Positions 19,037 through 27,596 of a stretch of DNA of 42,508 nt are shown piece by piece. Where the stretch lies: the NCBI GenBank assembly GCA_905235385.1, contig CAJOLB010000007.1, positions 1 through 42,508 on the forward strand, written 5' to 3'. The DNA comes from an uncultured Alphaproteobacteria bacterium (GTDB taxonomy: Bacteria; Pseudomonadota; Alphaproteobacteria; RF32; CAG-239). The notes below the pieces were generated by a model. It did not search any database, was not told where the DNA came from, and was given only the letters and a program-made list of their open reading frames with translations. Position 1 is the first letter of the stretch; every line of letters begins with the position of its first letter. Position numbers and translations under genes: made by a program.

Positions 19037-19215
19037 ATGACAAGCGTAAGGCAAGATTTAGAAGAAGCATTGAGGCAATACACGGCGGATTAACAAAAGG
19101 CTCAAGAGGATGTATTGACATTCCGTGGCAAACTGATAGATTAAGCACATATTTGGATAATTGTGATGAAGATGAGGTGCCGCTCTATGTCAAATACAAA
19201 AGAAATCATTGGTAG
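19037..19215 (+). pseudogene. Collapsed effector remnant: shared N-terminus (MTSVRQDLEEALRQY) joined to an L,D-transpeptidase/Tlde1-like C-terminus (HGGLTKGSRGCIDIPWQTDRLSTYLDNCDEDEVPLYVKYKRNHW*)
   Basis: N-terminal ORF stops at 19091; C-terminal frame (-1) runs 19081..19215 with HGG..GSRGC motif. Confidence 0.7.
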
Positions 19216-19576
19216 GCCCAAAGAACAGCTCTGGAAATATTGCTTAAGTGTTAAAAAACTGCTGTGGCCGTTTAAATGGTATATTGGTTTTTATTTGATT
19301 TATATATCTCTGTTTGTTAGAGAATTAATAAACCCACCTGCAGAAAATGATCCTATTTTTAGCGCAGAGGCAACATCCAATGATTGGAGCTATGAAAGCC
19401 AAAGAGTTTACATTGGAAGTTTGAAATTAGATATCATAATCATCATCTTGATTTTTTTGCTTGGGTTAAGCAATGTGAAAAATCATCCGAGAGTTGCAAA
19501 ATTGATATTTCTATCGCCATGGATAATGACTTTCGCGAATTTAATTTTATCAATATGGGAAGAAATATTCGGGTAA
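19187..19576 (+). CDS. Small multi-pass membrane protein, candidate immunity protein
   Basis: Overlaps the 3' end of the effector remnant; hydrophobic helices. Confidence 0.6.
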   Translation: MSNTKEIIGRPKEQLWKYCLSVKKLLWPFKWYIGFYLIYISLFVRELINPPAENDPIFSAEATSNDWSYESQRVYIGSLKLDIIIIILIFLLGLSNVKNHPRVAKLIFLSPWIMTFANLILSIWEEIFG

Positions 19577-19599
19577 AAAAATTAAATTAAAATTTTAAG

Positions 19600-19626
19600 A
19601 GGCATTCTTTGGAATGCCTTTTTTGT
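19600..19626 (+). terminator. Intrinsic terminator closing cassette 2
   Basis: aggcattc-tttg-gaatgcct-T. Confidence 0.8.
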
Positions 19627-19638
19627 TGAGGAGGAAAT

Positions 19639-21195
19639 ATGTTTAAGAAAGTAATTCGGCGCGTTAAATCGGCAGATTTTATTTTGCCGGCGCCTGTGGG
19701 CGGACTGAATAAAAGAGATCCGCAAAGCAAAATGAGCTTAACGGATGCAATCGAAATGGATAACTATATTCCGACACAAAATGCTGTCGAGCTAAGGCCG
19801 GGATATGCGCTGTATGCGCCTTTGGGTGAATTTGGAGACAAACACAAAGTTGAGACATTGGTTACATATCACAGCCAAGACATAAAAAAAATGATAGCTG
19901 TTTTTAACAACAAAGCCTATGAAATTTTGCCCTCTAAGGCAAAAGTTTTTGAAAATGTGAGCTTTACGAAGAACCGTTGCCAAACGGTTCAATATCAAAA
20001 CAGGCTTTTCTTTATGAACGGCGTTGATGTGCCAAAGGTGTATTTCGTTGATGAAAACGGTGTGGAACATTTTGAAAATTGGAGCTTTGAGGGGGAGGAT
20101 TTGATACCGGTTAAAATCATCAGTGCCGGTGTGTCGCATGAATTTTTATGGTTTGTGGAAAAAAATTCAACGCGCGCATGGGTGTCAACGGTTGCGGGAA
20201 ACGTGAGCGGAACGCTTGAATCGTTTGATACCGCGCAAATCTTAAAATGGGGCGGGCACCTGATGGCCTGCTTTAACTGGACTGTTGACGGCGGAACAGG
20301 TATTGACGATTACACATGTCTGCTTTCATCCGAAGGCGAGGTTTTAATTTATAAAGGGTATAATCCGAACGATGCTTCGAATTGGACATTGATGGGCTCA
20401 TATAAACTGAGCAAGCCGATCGGGTATCAATGTGTGATGCAATATCAGGGAGATGTGGTTTTAATCACACAAGAGGGATACATTCCGCTTTCAAAAGCAT
20501 TAAGTGCCAATAACGCGGGATTTTCATCGGTGGCATTTTCGGATAAAATCAGCGGTCTTGTATCCGAAAGATCAAGGTTCTACAAAGATTTTGAGGGCTG
20601 GCAATCGCTTATTTACACCAAAAGGGGATACGGCATTTTTAATGTGCCGGTGGGCGAGCAGTTTGAACAACACGTGATTAACGTTGCGACGGGTTCGTGG
20701 TGCAGATTTACAAACATTCGCGCGTTTTGCTGGTGTTTGTATGATGATGAGCTCTTTTTCGGTTCGGATGACGGAGTTTATAAATTTGATGATACAAATT
20801 CGGACAATGGTTTGCCGATAGAAGGAAAAGTTGCGCAGGCATATACGGATTTGATGACAAACAATATTAAAAAAATTGTGTTACTCAATCCGAAGTTTAA
20901 AGCCTCAAAAGATCTTAAACTGATGGTTTGGACGAACATGGATTATGAGGACAAAGAACTCAACTATTATGTGGAATTCGGGCAAACCGGAGGAGAGGGC
21001 GAAAAATGGAATGAGGCAAAATGGAATGAAGCAAAATGGAAGTGTTTGAAACAACGAAAAATACAAAGCCAATGGGTCGCAAATAATGCCATAGGTTATA
21101 AGCTGAGCGTTGTTTTTAAAACAAAAACAGCGGGCAGGCAGATTGAATGGTATGAAACAGGAATCAGATTTGAGACCGGAACAGGTATTCTATAA
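19639..21195 (+). CDS. P22 gp10-like packaged-DNA stabilization / tail hub beta-propeller protein
   Basis: PAPVGGLNKRDPQSKMSLTDAIEMDNYIPTQNAVELRPGY. Confidence 0.7.
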   Translation: MFKKVIRRVKSADFILPAPVGGLNKRDPQSKMSLTDAIEMDNYIPTQNAVELRPGYALYAPLGEFGDKHKVETLVTYHSQDIKKMIAVFNNKAYEILPSKAKVFENVSFTKNRCQTVQYQNRLFFMNGVDVPKVYFVDENGVEHFENWSFEGEDLIPVKIISAGVSHEFLWFVEKNSTRAWVSTVAGNVSGTLESFDTAQILKWGGHLMACFNWTVDGGTGIDDYTCLLSSEGEVLIYKGYNPNDASNWTLMGSYKLSKPIGYQCVMQYQGDVVLITQEGYIPLSKALSANNAGFSSVAFSDKISGLVSERSRFYKDFEGWQSLIYTKRGYGIFNVPVGEQFEQHVINVATGSWCRFTNIRAFCWCLYDDELFFGSDDGVYKFDDTNSDNGLPIEGKVAQAYTDLMTNNIKKIVLLNPKFKASKDLKLMVWTNMDYEDKELNYYVEFGQTGGEGEKWNEAKWNEAKWKCLKQRKIQSQWVANNAIGYKLSVVFKTKTAGRQIEWYETGIRFETGTGIL

Positions 21196-21205
21196 GGAAA
21201 ATCAG

Positions 21206-21454
21206 ATGAAAGCAATTATGGACAGAGTTTTAATCAGGCTTGAAGAAAATGAGAAAAAAAACGGGGATATATTTTTGCCGGACAGTTTTGAAAAAACAAG
21301 AACAAAGGGAGAAGTTCTAAGCATCGGAGAAAATGTGAGAGCCGTAAAAGTCGGGCAAAAAGTCTTGTTTCATGCCTTTGATGAGTTGCCGACGATTGAA
21401 AAAGATGTTGTGGCGGTGCGTGAAAATTCGCTTTTGGCGATTCTTGAGGACTAG
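21206..21454 (+). CDS. Phage-encoded GroES-like co-chaperonin
   Basis: MKAIMDRVLIRLEENEKKNGDIFLPDSFEKTRTKGEVLSIGENVRAVKVGQKVLFHAFDELPTIEKDVVAVRENSLLAILED. Confidence 0.85.
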   Translation: MKAIMDRVLIRLEENEKKNGDIFLPDSFEKTRTKGEVLSIGENVRAVKVGQKVLFHAFDELPTIEKDVVAVRENSLLAILED

Positions 21455-21457
21455 CCG

Positions 21458-21688
21458 ATGAGAAGAATGAAAACATTAAAGGAAACGTTGATTAAGATGT
21501 TGAGTAAACAAGAAATCAGAGAGCAGATTTGCGAGATGCTCATCAATGATGCCAAAAACGGAAACTTAAAAGCTGTCGAACTGATAAGAGATATTACGGG
21601 AGAAAAAAATAATCCGAGCGCAGCCAATATCGAACAGGTGACAAACATCAAAATAGAGGTTGTTGATGCAAAAGGAACTCAAGATTAA
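21458..21688 (+). CDS. Small terminase subunit-like protein
   Basis: Overlaps TerL; DAKNGNLKAVELIRDITGEKNNP. Confidence 0.6.
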   Translation: MRRMKTLKETLIKMLSKQEIREQICEMLINDAKNGNLKAVELIRDITGEKNNPSAANIEQVTNIKIEVVDAKGTQD

Positions 21689-22985
21689 AATTGCACGACC
21701 GTTTTTGCCGCTGATTGGCGAAAAAAAACGTATTAAGTTTTTTTATGGCGGGAGAGGCGGCGGAAAAAGCTATGCATTTGCAGACGCGCTATTGATGCTC
21801 GGACTGAAACAAAAACTTCTGATTGCGTGTGTGCGTGAAATTCAGGAGTCGATTAAAGATTCGGTGCACAGGCTTCTTGCTGATCGTATCGGTTTTTACG
21901 GGCTCGATGAGTTTGATGTTAAAGAAAGCGAAATTTTAAACCGCGTTAACGGAACGCGGTTTATTTTTAAAGGTCTGAGAAATCAAGACGCGCAAAAAAT
22001 CAAATCACTCGAAGGGGTGGATATTGTTTGGATTGAAGAAGCACAGACAATATCTAAAAAATCGTGGGAAATTTTGTCGCCGACCATTCGAAAAGACGGG
22101 TCCGAAATTTGGATTTCAATGAACAGAGAGGAAGAAAATGACCCGCTTTGGGTGGAACTCGGGGCAAATCCGGATGAGCGAACATTTGTGCAAAAGGTTA
22201 ATTTTTATGACAATCCGTTTTGCCCGAATGAGCTTAAAAAGCAAGCGCTTGATTGCAAACAAAAATCAATATCCGATTATTTACACATTTGGGAAGGCGA
22301 ACCCTTAAGCCAAGGGGCGCATAAATTAATTGACAGTCAAAAGGTGCGTTTGGCAATGAAGCCTAAAATCAAGGAATCAACATCGCCTTTGGTGATCGGA
22401 CTTGATGTGGCAAGATTTGGCGACGATTCAACGGTGTTTTGTTTCAGGCGTGGGAGGCTGTGTTTGAAGTTTGAGGTTTATAGGGGAAAAGACAACGTCG
22501 AGGTTGCAAATTTGGCAACAAACATGATTGAAAAATATCATCCCTCTAAAATGTTTGTGGATATCGGCGGCGTGGGCGGCGGTGTGTATGATATCTTAAA
22601 AGACAGGGGATTTATTGAAGTTGTGCGAGGGGTTAATTTCGGCTCAAAAGCCATTAACGATGAAAGATATGCCAACAGGCGCGCCGAGATGTGGGATAAA
22701 ATAAGTCAGTGGCTTGATGATGAGGTAGAACTTCCGAAAGATGAGGGGTTGTTTGATGAGCTGGCTTGTGTGAACAAGAGATATGATTTCAGAGGACGGC
22801 TTATTTTAGAAGAAAAAGAAGAAATCAAAAGAAGGCTCGGACGCTCGACCGATATGGCAGATGCACTGGCTTTGACGTTTGCCGAGCCGGTTTATGACAG
22901 GGGAATGATAAAACTTTACGGGAACGGCAAAGTTTCAATTGAAGAAATGTTTGAAAGTGCAAAACATAAATACGGAGGATGGTAG
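21666..22985 (+). CDS. Terminase large subunit
   Basis: FFYGGRGGGKSYAFADALL Walker A, VDIVWIEEAQTISKKSWEIL Walker B, nuclease Asp motifs GLDVARFGDDST. Confidence 0.93.
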   Translation: MQKELKIKIARPFLPLIGEKKRIKFFYGGRGGGKSYAFADALLMLGLKQKLLIACVREIQESIKDSVHRLLADRIGFYGLDEFDVKESEILNRVNGTRFIFKGLRNQDAQKIKSLEGVDIVWIEEAQTISKKSWEILSPTIRKDGSEIWISMNREEENDPLWVELGANPDERTFVQKVNFYDNPFCPNELKKQALDCKQKSISDYLHIWEGEPLSQGAHKLIDSQKVRLAMKPKIKESTSPLVIGLDVARFGDDSTVFCFRRGRLCLKFEVYRGKDNVEVANLATNMIEKYHPSKMFVDIGGVGGGVYDILKDRGFIEVVRGVNFGSKAINDERYANRRAEMWDKISQWLDDEVELPKDEGLFDELACVNKRYDFRGRLILEEKEEIKRRLGRSTDMADALALTFAEPVYDRGMIKLYGNGKVSIEEMFESAKHKYGGW

Positions 22986-22988
22986 AAA

Positions 22989-23306
22989 ATGGTATGGTCT
23001 AAAATAGTGCAAAAGGGATTATATTATGGCGGCAAAAAAGCAGGGAATACCGCACTAAAAAAGATGTCGGATACTTATAGGAATTTACATGATGAAATAT
23101 TTGGTATTAAACCTCTAAACAACGGGGAAAATGAAACTGTTCGTCAAATGGTATGGGATAATGACCCGATGAATAAAGATGTTGAAGAATGGGACGATAA
23201 TGATGCAATGTCTGTTTTTCACAGTCATGATTATCAATATAATCAAAGCAAACAAACGAAATTTAATGAATATTTAAATTTTAGAGGCTACAAACAAGGT
23301 TATTAG
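22989..23306 (+). CDS. Hypothetical, possible cassette effector of unknown function
   Basis: 105-aa ORF inserted between TerL and scaffold genes, followed by a small membrane protein. Confidence 0.5.
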   Translation: MVWSKIVQKGLYYGGKKAGNTALKKMSDTYRNLHDEIFGIKPLNNGENETVRQMVWDNDPMNKDVEEWDDNDAMSVFHSHDYQYNQSKQTKFNEYLNFRGYKQGY

Positions 23307-23318
23307 AGATTTAATCAA

Positions 23319-23573
23319 ATGAGAAATATTTTAGTATTTGTTTTGAGTTTTATTTTGGTGCCGTTGATTGCATCAGAAATTTTATGTTGCTTGTCAAACC
23401 TTGATAAACAAATCATTTGGATGGTATGCAGTTTATCTTTTTTGATTTTATACGCTTTGAAATCCATTTGGTTGAAACATGTTATAAAGGATAAAAATAA
23501 GTGGACAAACGCAGGTATATTTGTAGCCGTTTATATAGTTGTATGTCTGATGATGGTTTGGATGCTAAAATAA
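23319..23573 (+). CDS. Small membrane protein (about 3 TM), candidate immunity-like
   Basis: Hydrophobic segments MRNILVFVLSFILVPLIASEILC..., MVCSLSFLILYAL, AGIFVAVYIVVCLMMVWML. Confidence 0.6.
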   Translation: MRNILVFVLSFILVPLIASEILCCLSNLDKQIIWMVCSLSFLILYALKSIWLKHVIKDKNKWTNAGIFVAVYIVVCLMMVWMLK

Positions 23574-23589
23574 AAATCAAATAAAAAAA

Positions 23590-23717
23590 CACGCAAAATA
23601 TGTCTTTGCGTGGCAATGTTTCAGGAGTCGAGAGGACATATCCGCTCTCTGAAACTATAAATAACATACCACAAAGTCAATAGAGAAGGATTGCATGGTG
23701 CTTTTTCAGAGCGCCAT
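23590..23717 (+). other. Three consecutive hairpins (structured intergenic RNA candidate)
   Basis: cacgcaaa/tttgcgtg; gtttca...gagag/ctctc...tgaaac; atggtgct/agcgccat. Confidence 0.5.
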
Positions 23718-23738
23718 TTATTTTAAGGAAATTACAAA

Positions 23739-23951
23739 ATGTTTCAAAAAGAAGTTTTGTTGCCGAACGGAAGTTTTGCAACTTCTGCAAGCGATATTGA
23801 TGCTTTTTTAAAAGAAAGCGGATTAGCGCTCGCAGGCGACTACAGCGACGCATATATAAAAAATGTGCGGCGCAAAAATCAAGAGCTTCAAACAAAAGAG
23901 GCTTTTGATGATTTTATCAATGAATATAAAAAAAGGATATGGAATGAGTGA
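23739..23951 (+). CDS. Small phage structural hypothetical
   Basis: 70-aa ORF overlapping scaffold start. Confidence 0.55.
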   Translation: MFQKEVLLPNGSFATSASDIDAFLKESGLALAGDYSDAYIKNVRRKNQELQTKEAFDDFINEYKKRIWNE

Positions 23952-24810
23952 ACTAAGAGATGAACTCGAAAAAAACTTCGCTTCGGCGATGGAGCAAAGC
24001 GAAGATAACCCGGTAAACACTACGGAAAGCAATCTGACCGATGAGCCACAAGCGCTTGGCACAGAGGAAACGATGGCTGCGCCTAAAAGTTATACCAAAC
24101 AATTTCAGGAAGACTTTAAAATGCTTTCGCCCGAATGGCAAAAATATCTGGCTGAGCGGGAAAAGCAGGTGGAAAAAGGTTTTTCTAATATGGCAAACAA
24201 AATAAATGCCAATAAGTGGGCTGATAAGTTTTTTAACGAGCGCAAAGAAAGGTTAAACACTTTAGGGTTTGAAAATGCACAGGATTATATAAGTAATTTG
24301 ATTTTACTTGATGATGCGATGCAGGAAAATCCGCTCGAAACATTGACTTATTTGGCAAAAACGTATGGCATTAAAGAAGATAACAACAATGCTTCAAAAT
24401 TTTCGCAAGAGCGAAAGTTTTCTTCAGATATGGCAAAGGCAGCATATGCGTTTCAAAAGCGGCGTGAAGATGCCGCTTTTTTTGATGTGGAGCGTTTTGA
24501 AAAAGCCGTCGATGATGGCGGAAACTTAAAACACCCTTATTGCGCGCAGGTCAAACAAGAAATGATCAGCGCCTTGAAAGGAGGCAATACCTCAAGTTTG
24601 GAAGAAGCCTATCAAAAAGCCTTGTGGCTCAATGAAACGGTCAGGGACAAAATGATTGAAGAAAAAATCAAAGGAGTCTTATCTGAAAAATTCGGGGATG
24701 TCTTAAAGGCAAAAGAACTTTCCTTTTCCCCGCATTCAAAAGCCGAAGCCGAACCGAGAGAATTGAGCTTGAGAGAAGAACTTGAGGCGCAATTTAAAAA
24801 GGAATTTTAA
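23944..24810 (+). CDS. Phage scaffolding protein
   Basis: Acidic/helical, directly upstream of coat; MSELRDELEKNFASAMEQ... Confidence 0.65.
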   Translation: MSELRDELEKNFASAMEQSEDNPVNTTESNLTDEPQALGTEETMAAPKSYTKQFQEDFKMLSPEWQKYLAEREKQVEKGFSNMANKINANKWADKFFNERKERLNTLGFENAQDYISNLILLDDAMQENPLETLTYLAKTYGIKEDNNNASKFSQERKFSSDMAKAAYAFQKRREDAAFFDVERFEKAVDDGGNLKHPYCAQVKQEMISALKGGNTSSLEEAYQKALWLNETVRDKMIEEKIKGVLSEKFGDVLKAKELSFSPHSKAEAEPRELSLREELEAQFKKEF

Positions 24811-24813
24811 TTT

Positions 24814-25812
24814 ATGACAACACCTAATGAAAAATACGATTCGATTTTTACGACAACGATTGAAAATCGATCAAAAAAAATGGCAGATAATGTAACAAAG
24901 AACAATGCTTTGTTGAACAGACTTTCTGCAAAAGATAAAATCAGACCGATTGACGGCGGTTCCAAAATTTTGGAAGAGTTGGAATACGGCGAAGGCAATA
25001 TGGTTTGGTATTCCGGTTTTGACACAATCGCATATAACGGTCCGGAGCTTTTCAGCGCAGCCGAATATGCCTTAAAACTTTGTGCGGTTCCGGTGGCCGT
25101 TTCGGGCGAAGAAATGCTCAAAAACAGCGGTGAAAGCCGAATGATTGATTTGTTTGAAAAGCGTATTCAAAATGCCGAAAAAACGATGGGAAACAAAATT
25201 TCTCAGGCGCTTTATTCAGACGGAACAGGCTCTTCGGGCAAAGAAATCGGCGGTTTAAAACTCTTGATTGCAGACGCCCCGTCAACGGGAACGGTCGGTG
25301 GCATTAACCGTGCAACAGCCGGCAACGAATTTTGGCGCAATCAGGCAAATGTGATTTCAAGCTCGGCAAATGCCTTATCGGCATCAACGATTTTAAGCAA
25401 AATGAACGATATGTATTTAAAATGTTCACGCGGCACGGATAAACCGGATTTGATTGTGACAGATGATTATATGTATGATTTGTTCGAAAGTGCGCTCCAA
25501 CCTCAACAGCGTTTTAATGATCCGAAGTTGGCCGAAGCCGGCTTCCAAACATTAAAATATAAGGGAGCTGATGTTATTTTTGACGGCGGTCAGGGCGGAA
25601 GCTGTCCGGCAAAACATATGTATTTTATCAACACAAACTACCTTTACTTGCGCCCGCATCAGGATCGCAACTTTAAAGTGATTGGCGGCGAAAGAATGGC
25701 AATCAACTCAGATGCGATTTATAAAATAATCGGTTGGGCCGGAAACCTGACAATGAGCAACGCAGCTCTGCAAGGCGTTTTGGTCGATTATATTGCACCT
25801 GCAAACGGATAA
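24814..25812 (+). CDS. Major capsid protein
   Basis: 332 aa; NKISQALYSDGTGSSGKEIGGLKLLIAD, DLIVTDDYMYDLFESAL, INTNYLYLRPHQDRNF. Confidence 0.85.
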   Translation: MTTPNEKYDSIFTTTIENRSKKMADNVTKNNALLNRLSAKDKIRPIDGGSKILEELEYGEGNMVWYSGFDTIAYNGPELFSAAEYALKLCAVPVAVSGEEMLKNSGESRMIDLFEKRIQNAEKTMGNKISQALYSDGTGSSGKEIGGLKLLIADAPSTGTVGGINRATAGNEFWRNQANVISSSANALSASTILSKMNDMYLKCSRGTDKPDLIVTDDYMYDLFESALQPQQRFNDPKLAEAGFQTLKYKGADVIFDGGQGGSCPAKHMYFINTNYLYLRPHQDRNFKVIGGERMAINSDAIYKIIGWAGNLTMSNAALQGVLVDYIAPANG

Positions 25813-25828
25813 TTTTGTGTGAAAAAAA

Positions 25829-25849
25829 GGGGCGTTTTTTAAGCGCCCC
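25829..25849. terminator. Hairpin after capsid gene
   Basis: ggggcg-...-cgcccc; T-run present on minus strand. Confidence 0.5.
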
Positions 25850-25877
25850 GAAATCTTAAAGATGAGAGGAATTAAAA

Positions 25878-26876
25878 ATGACAAGCGTAAGGCAAGATTT
25901 AATTGATGCATTAAGACAGTATGAAGAAGAGGAAAAAAGAAAAAGAGAAAGAGAATTAAAAGAAAAAGAAGAAAGGATAAGCCAAGCTGCTCAAAATGAT
26001 GTTAAAAGCATGTATGAGCCATATTTAAAAGATGATGAAGATGAAATGTTAGAGGATTTCTATAATCATTTAAAAGATTCAGATGTTGAAGGGTATTCAA
26101 AAACGCCATATTGCGATTCGGAAGGTAAAAACACGGTAGGCGTCGGCAACAGAATTCCGAATTATGAAGCGGTTAAAAACTTGACCATGACATCAAAAGA
26201 TGCGCCTGTGAGTGAAAGCAATCCGGCATGGGATGAAGATAAAAAGCGAGGTTTTATGCAAAAGCTGGATGAATTTTGCAGAGATAAGACAAATTGGTCT
26301 CAGATACCTAAAAGACAATATGAAGAATATAATACAAAATATAAAGACACAATGCCGTATTTTCAAGATGATGAATTAGAAGAATTATCTAAAAAATATA
26401 TCAGAGATACAGCTTTACCGGAGATTAAACGCAACGTTCAAAACGTGGGGATAAATTTTCATCATGATTTGAACAGAGACGGGCAAAAAGGGCTTATGGA
26501 TATGCAATATAATTTGGGGAGCAATAAATTTAAGTTGATTGATTTGGAGGACCATAATCAAATTGATAAGAGCGATTTAAAATATAAAAATGAGCTTAAG
26601 GCTGACAAAAACAGCTATTTAAGGCCTGAAATCAGAAAAGATTTGATTGATAAAGGTTATTGGGTGGGACTAAGCAATGCTTTAAAGCAAAGGGATGAAG
26701 CAATGGTTCAAAAAGAGATACATCGCAGGAATGTATCAGAAAAAAGAAATGATAAAATCAGGAATCTTTTTGCAAACCCATGGCAAAAGAGGGCAGCCAC
26801 AGTTCAAAATCCATACGACCAAAGAGAAAACAGATTAAAAAATCCGTGGGATGAAGATGACAAATGGTGGTATTAA
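25878..26876 (+). CDS. Modular effector: shared N-terminal coiled-coil module plus GH24 (T4-lysozyme-like) muramidase domain
   Basis: MTSVRQDLIDALRQYEEEEKRKRERELKEKEER; EGYSKTPYCDSEGKNTVGVGN gives E-x8-D-x5-T; GLMDMQYNLGSNKF. Confidence 0.8.
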   Translation: MTSVRQDLIDALRQYEEEEKRKRERELKEKEERISQAAQNDVKSMYEPYLKDDEDEMLEDFYNHLKDSDVEGYSKTPYCDSEGKNTVGVGNRIPNYEAVKNLTMTSKDAPVSESNPAWDEDKKRGFMQKLDEFCRDKTNWSQIPKRQYEEYNTKYKDTMPYFQDDELEELSKKYIRDTALPEIKRNVQNVGINFHHDLNRDGQKGLMDMQYNLGSNKFKLIDLEDHNQIDKSDLKYKNELKADKNSYLRPEIRKDLIDKGYWVGLSNALKQRDEAMVQKEIHRRNVSEKRNDKIRNLFANPWQKRAATVQNPYDQRENRLKNPWDEDDKWWY

Positions 26877-26912
26877 ATAAAAAAACATGATAAACTTCTC
26901 TTAACAAAAAAG

Positions 26913-26956
26913 AAAGGATTGTTTTTTATGAAAAAATTTGTTTTGATATTGAGTTT
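26913..26956 (+). repeat. 44-bp direct repeat copy A (RBS plus signal-peptide start)
   Basis: aaaggattgttttttatgaaaaaatttgttttgatattgagttt, identical at 27471..27514. Confidence 0.9.
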
Positions 26957-27465
26957 AGTGTTAGGTTTTGAAGCATTTGCCGGGGAGGCGCCGGAAAAGT
27001 TTCAAATAACAAGCTTTACAGCGGCGGGAAGAAAGTTTTTTCGCATGATATTTTAATCACGCCAACTTATATCACAGATTATGACAATAGTAATGGAAAT
27101 GCGGAGTGCGAATATATTGCCGAAAATGAAAAATCAATATTGCTTAAATGCAATGAACCGCACGTTTTATCGCAAGGCGATTTTTGGAGTTATCGATTGT
27201 TTTTTGTGAAATACAAAGATGAATGGCCTGATGGAAAAAAAGAATGTAATGTTTGGGTATGTGAGATTTTCTTGGATGACAACGGAATGCCCGAAGAATA
27301 TCAAAGCAAATTTGCTATGTGAGCAAAATCTTTAATTGTGCGGATGAGAAGAATTATTATGATGAGCATTTTAATTATGAAAAAATAGATTGTCAAAAAG
27401 AATATGAAGACAGAAATTGGCAAAAATATATTCCGGGCAGATGGGAAGATATGAAATGGTCTTAA
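26928..27465 (+). pseudogene. Frameshifted secreted Cys-containing protein, candidate periplasmic immunity/lysozyme inhibitor
   Basis: Signal peptide MKKFVLILSLVLGFEAFAG; frames must be joined near 27035-27045 and near 27310 to give a continuous product ending MKWS*. Confidence 0.65.
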
Positions 27466-27470
27466 AAAAT

Positions 27471-27514
27471 AAAGGATTGTTTTTTATGAAAAAATTTGTT
27501 TTGATATTGAGTTT
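27471..27514 (+). repeat. 44-bp direct repeat copy B, orphan signal-peptide start of a second, deleted gene
   Basis: Identical to 26913..26956; ORF ends after MKKFVLILSFEAMI*. Confidence 0.9.
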
Positions 27515-27553
27515 TGAGGCAATGATATAAAATTAAAAGTTTTGTTTTAAGCA

Positions 27554-27578
27554 AAGAGGGAAATTCCCTCTTTTTTTA
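27554..27578 (+). terminator. Intrinsic terminator closing cassette 4
   Basis: gaggga-...-tccctc-T7. Confidence 0.8.
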
Positions 27579-27596
27579 TTTTAAGAAAGGAAAAAT

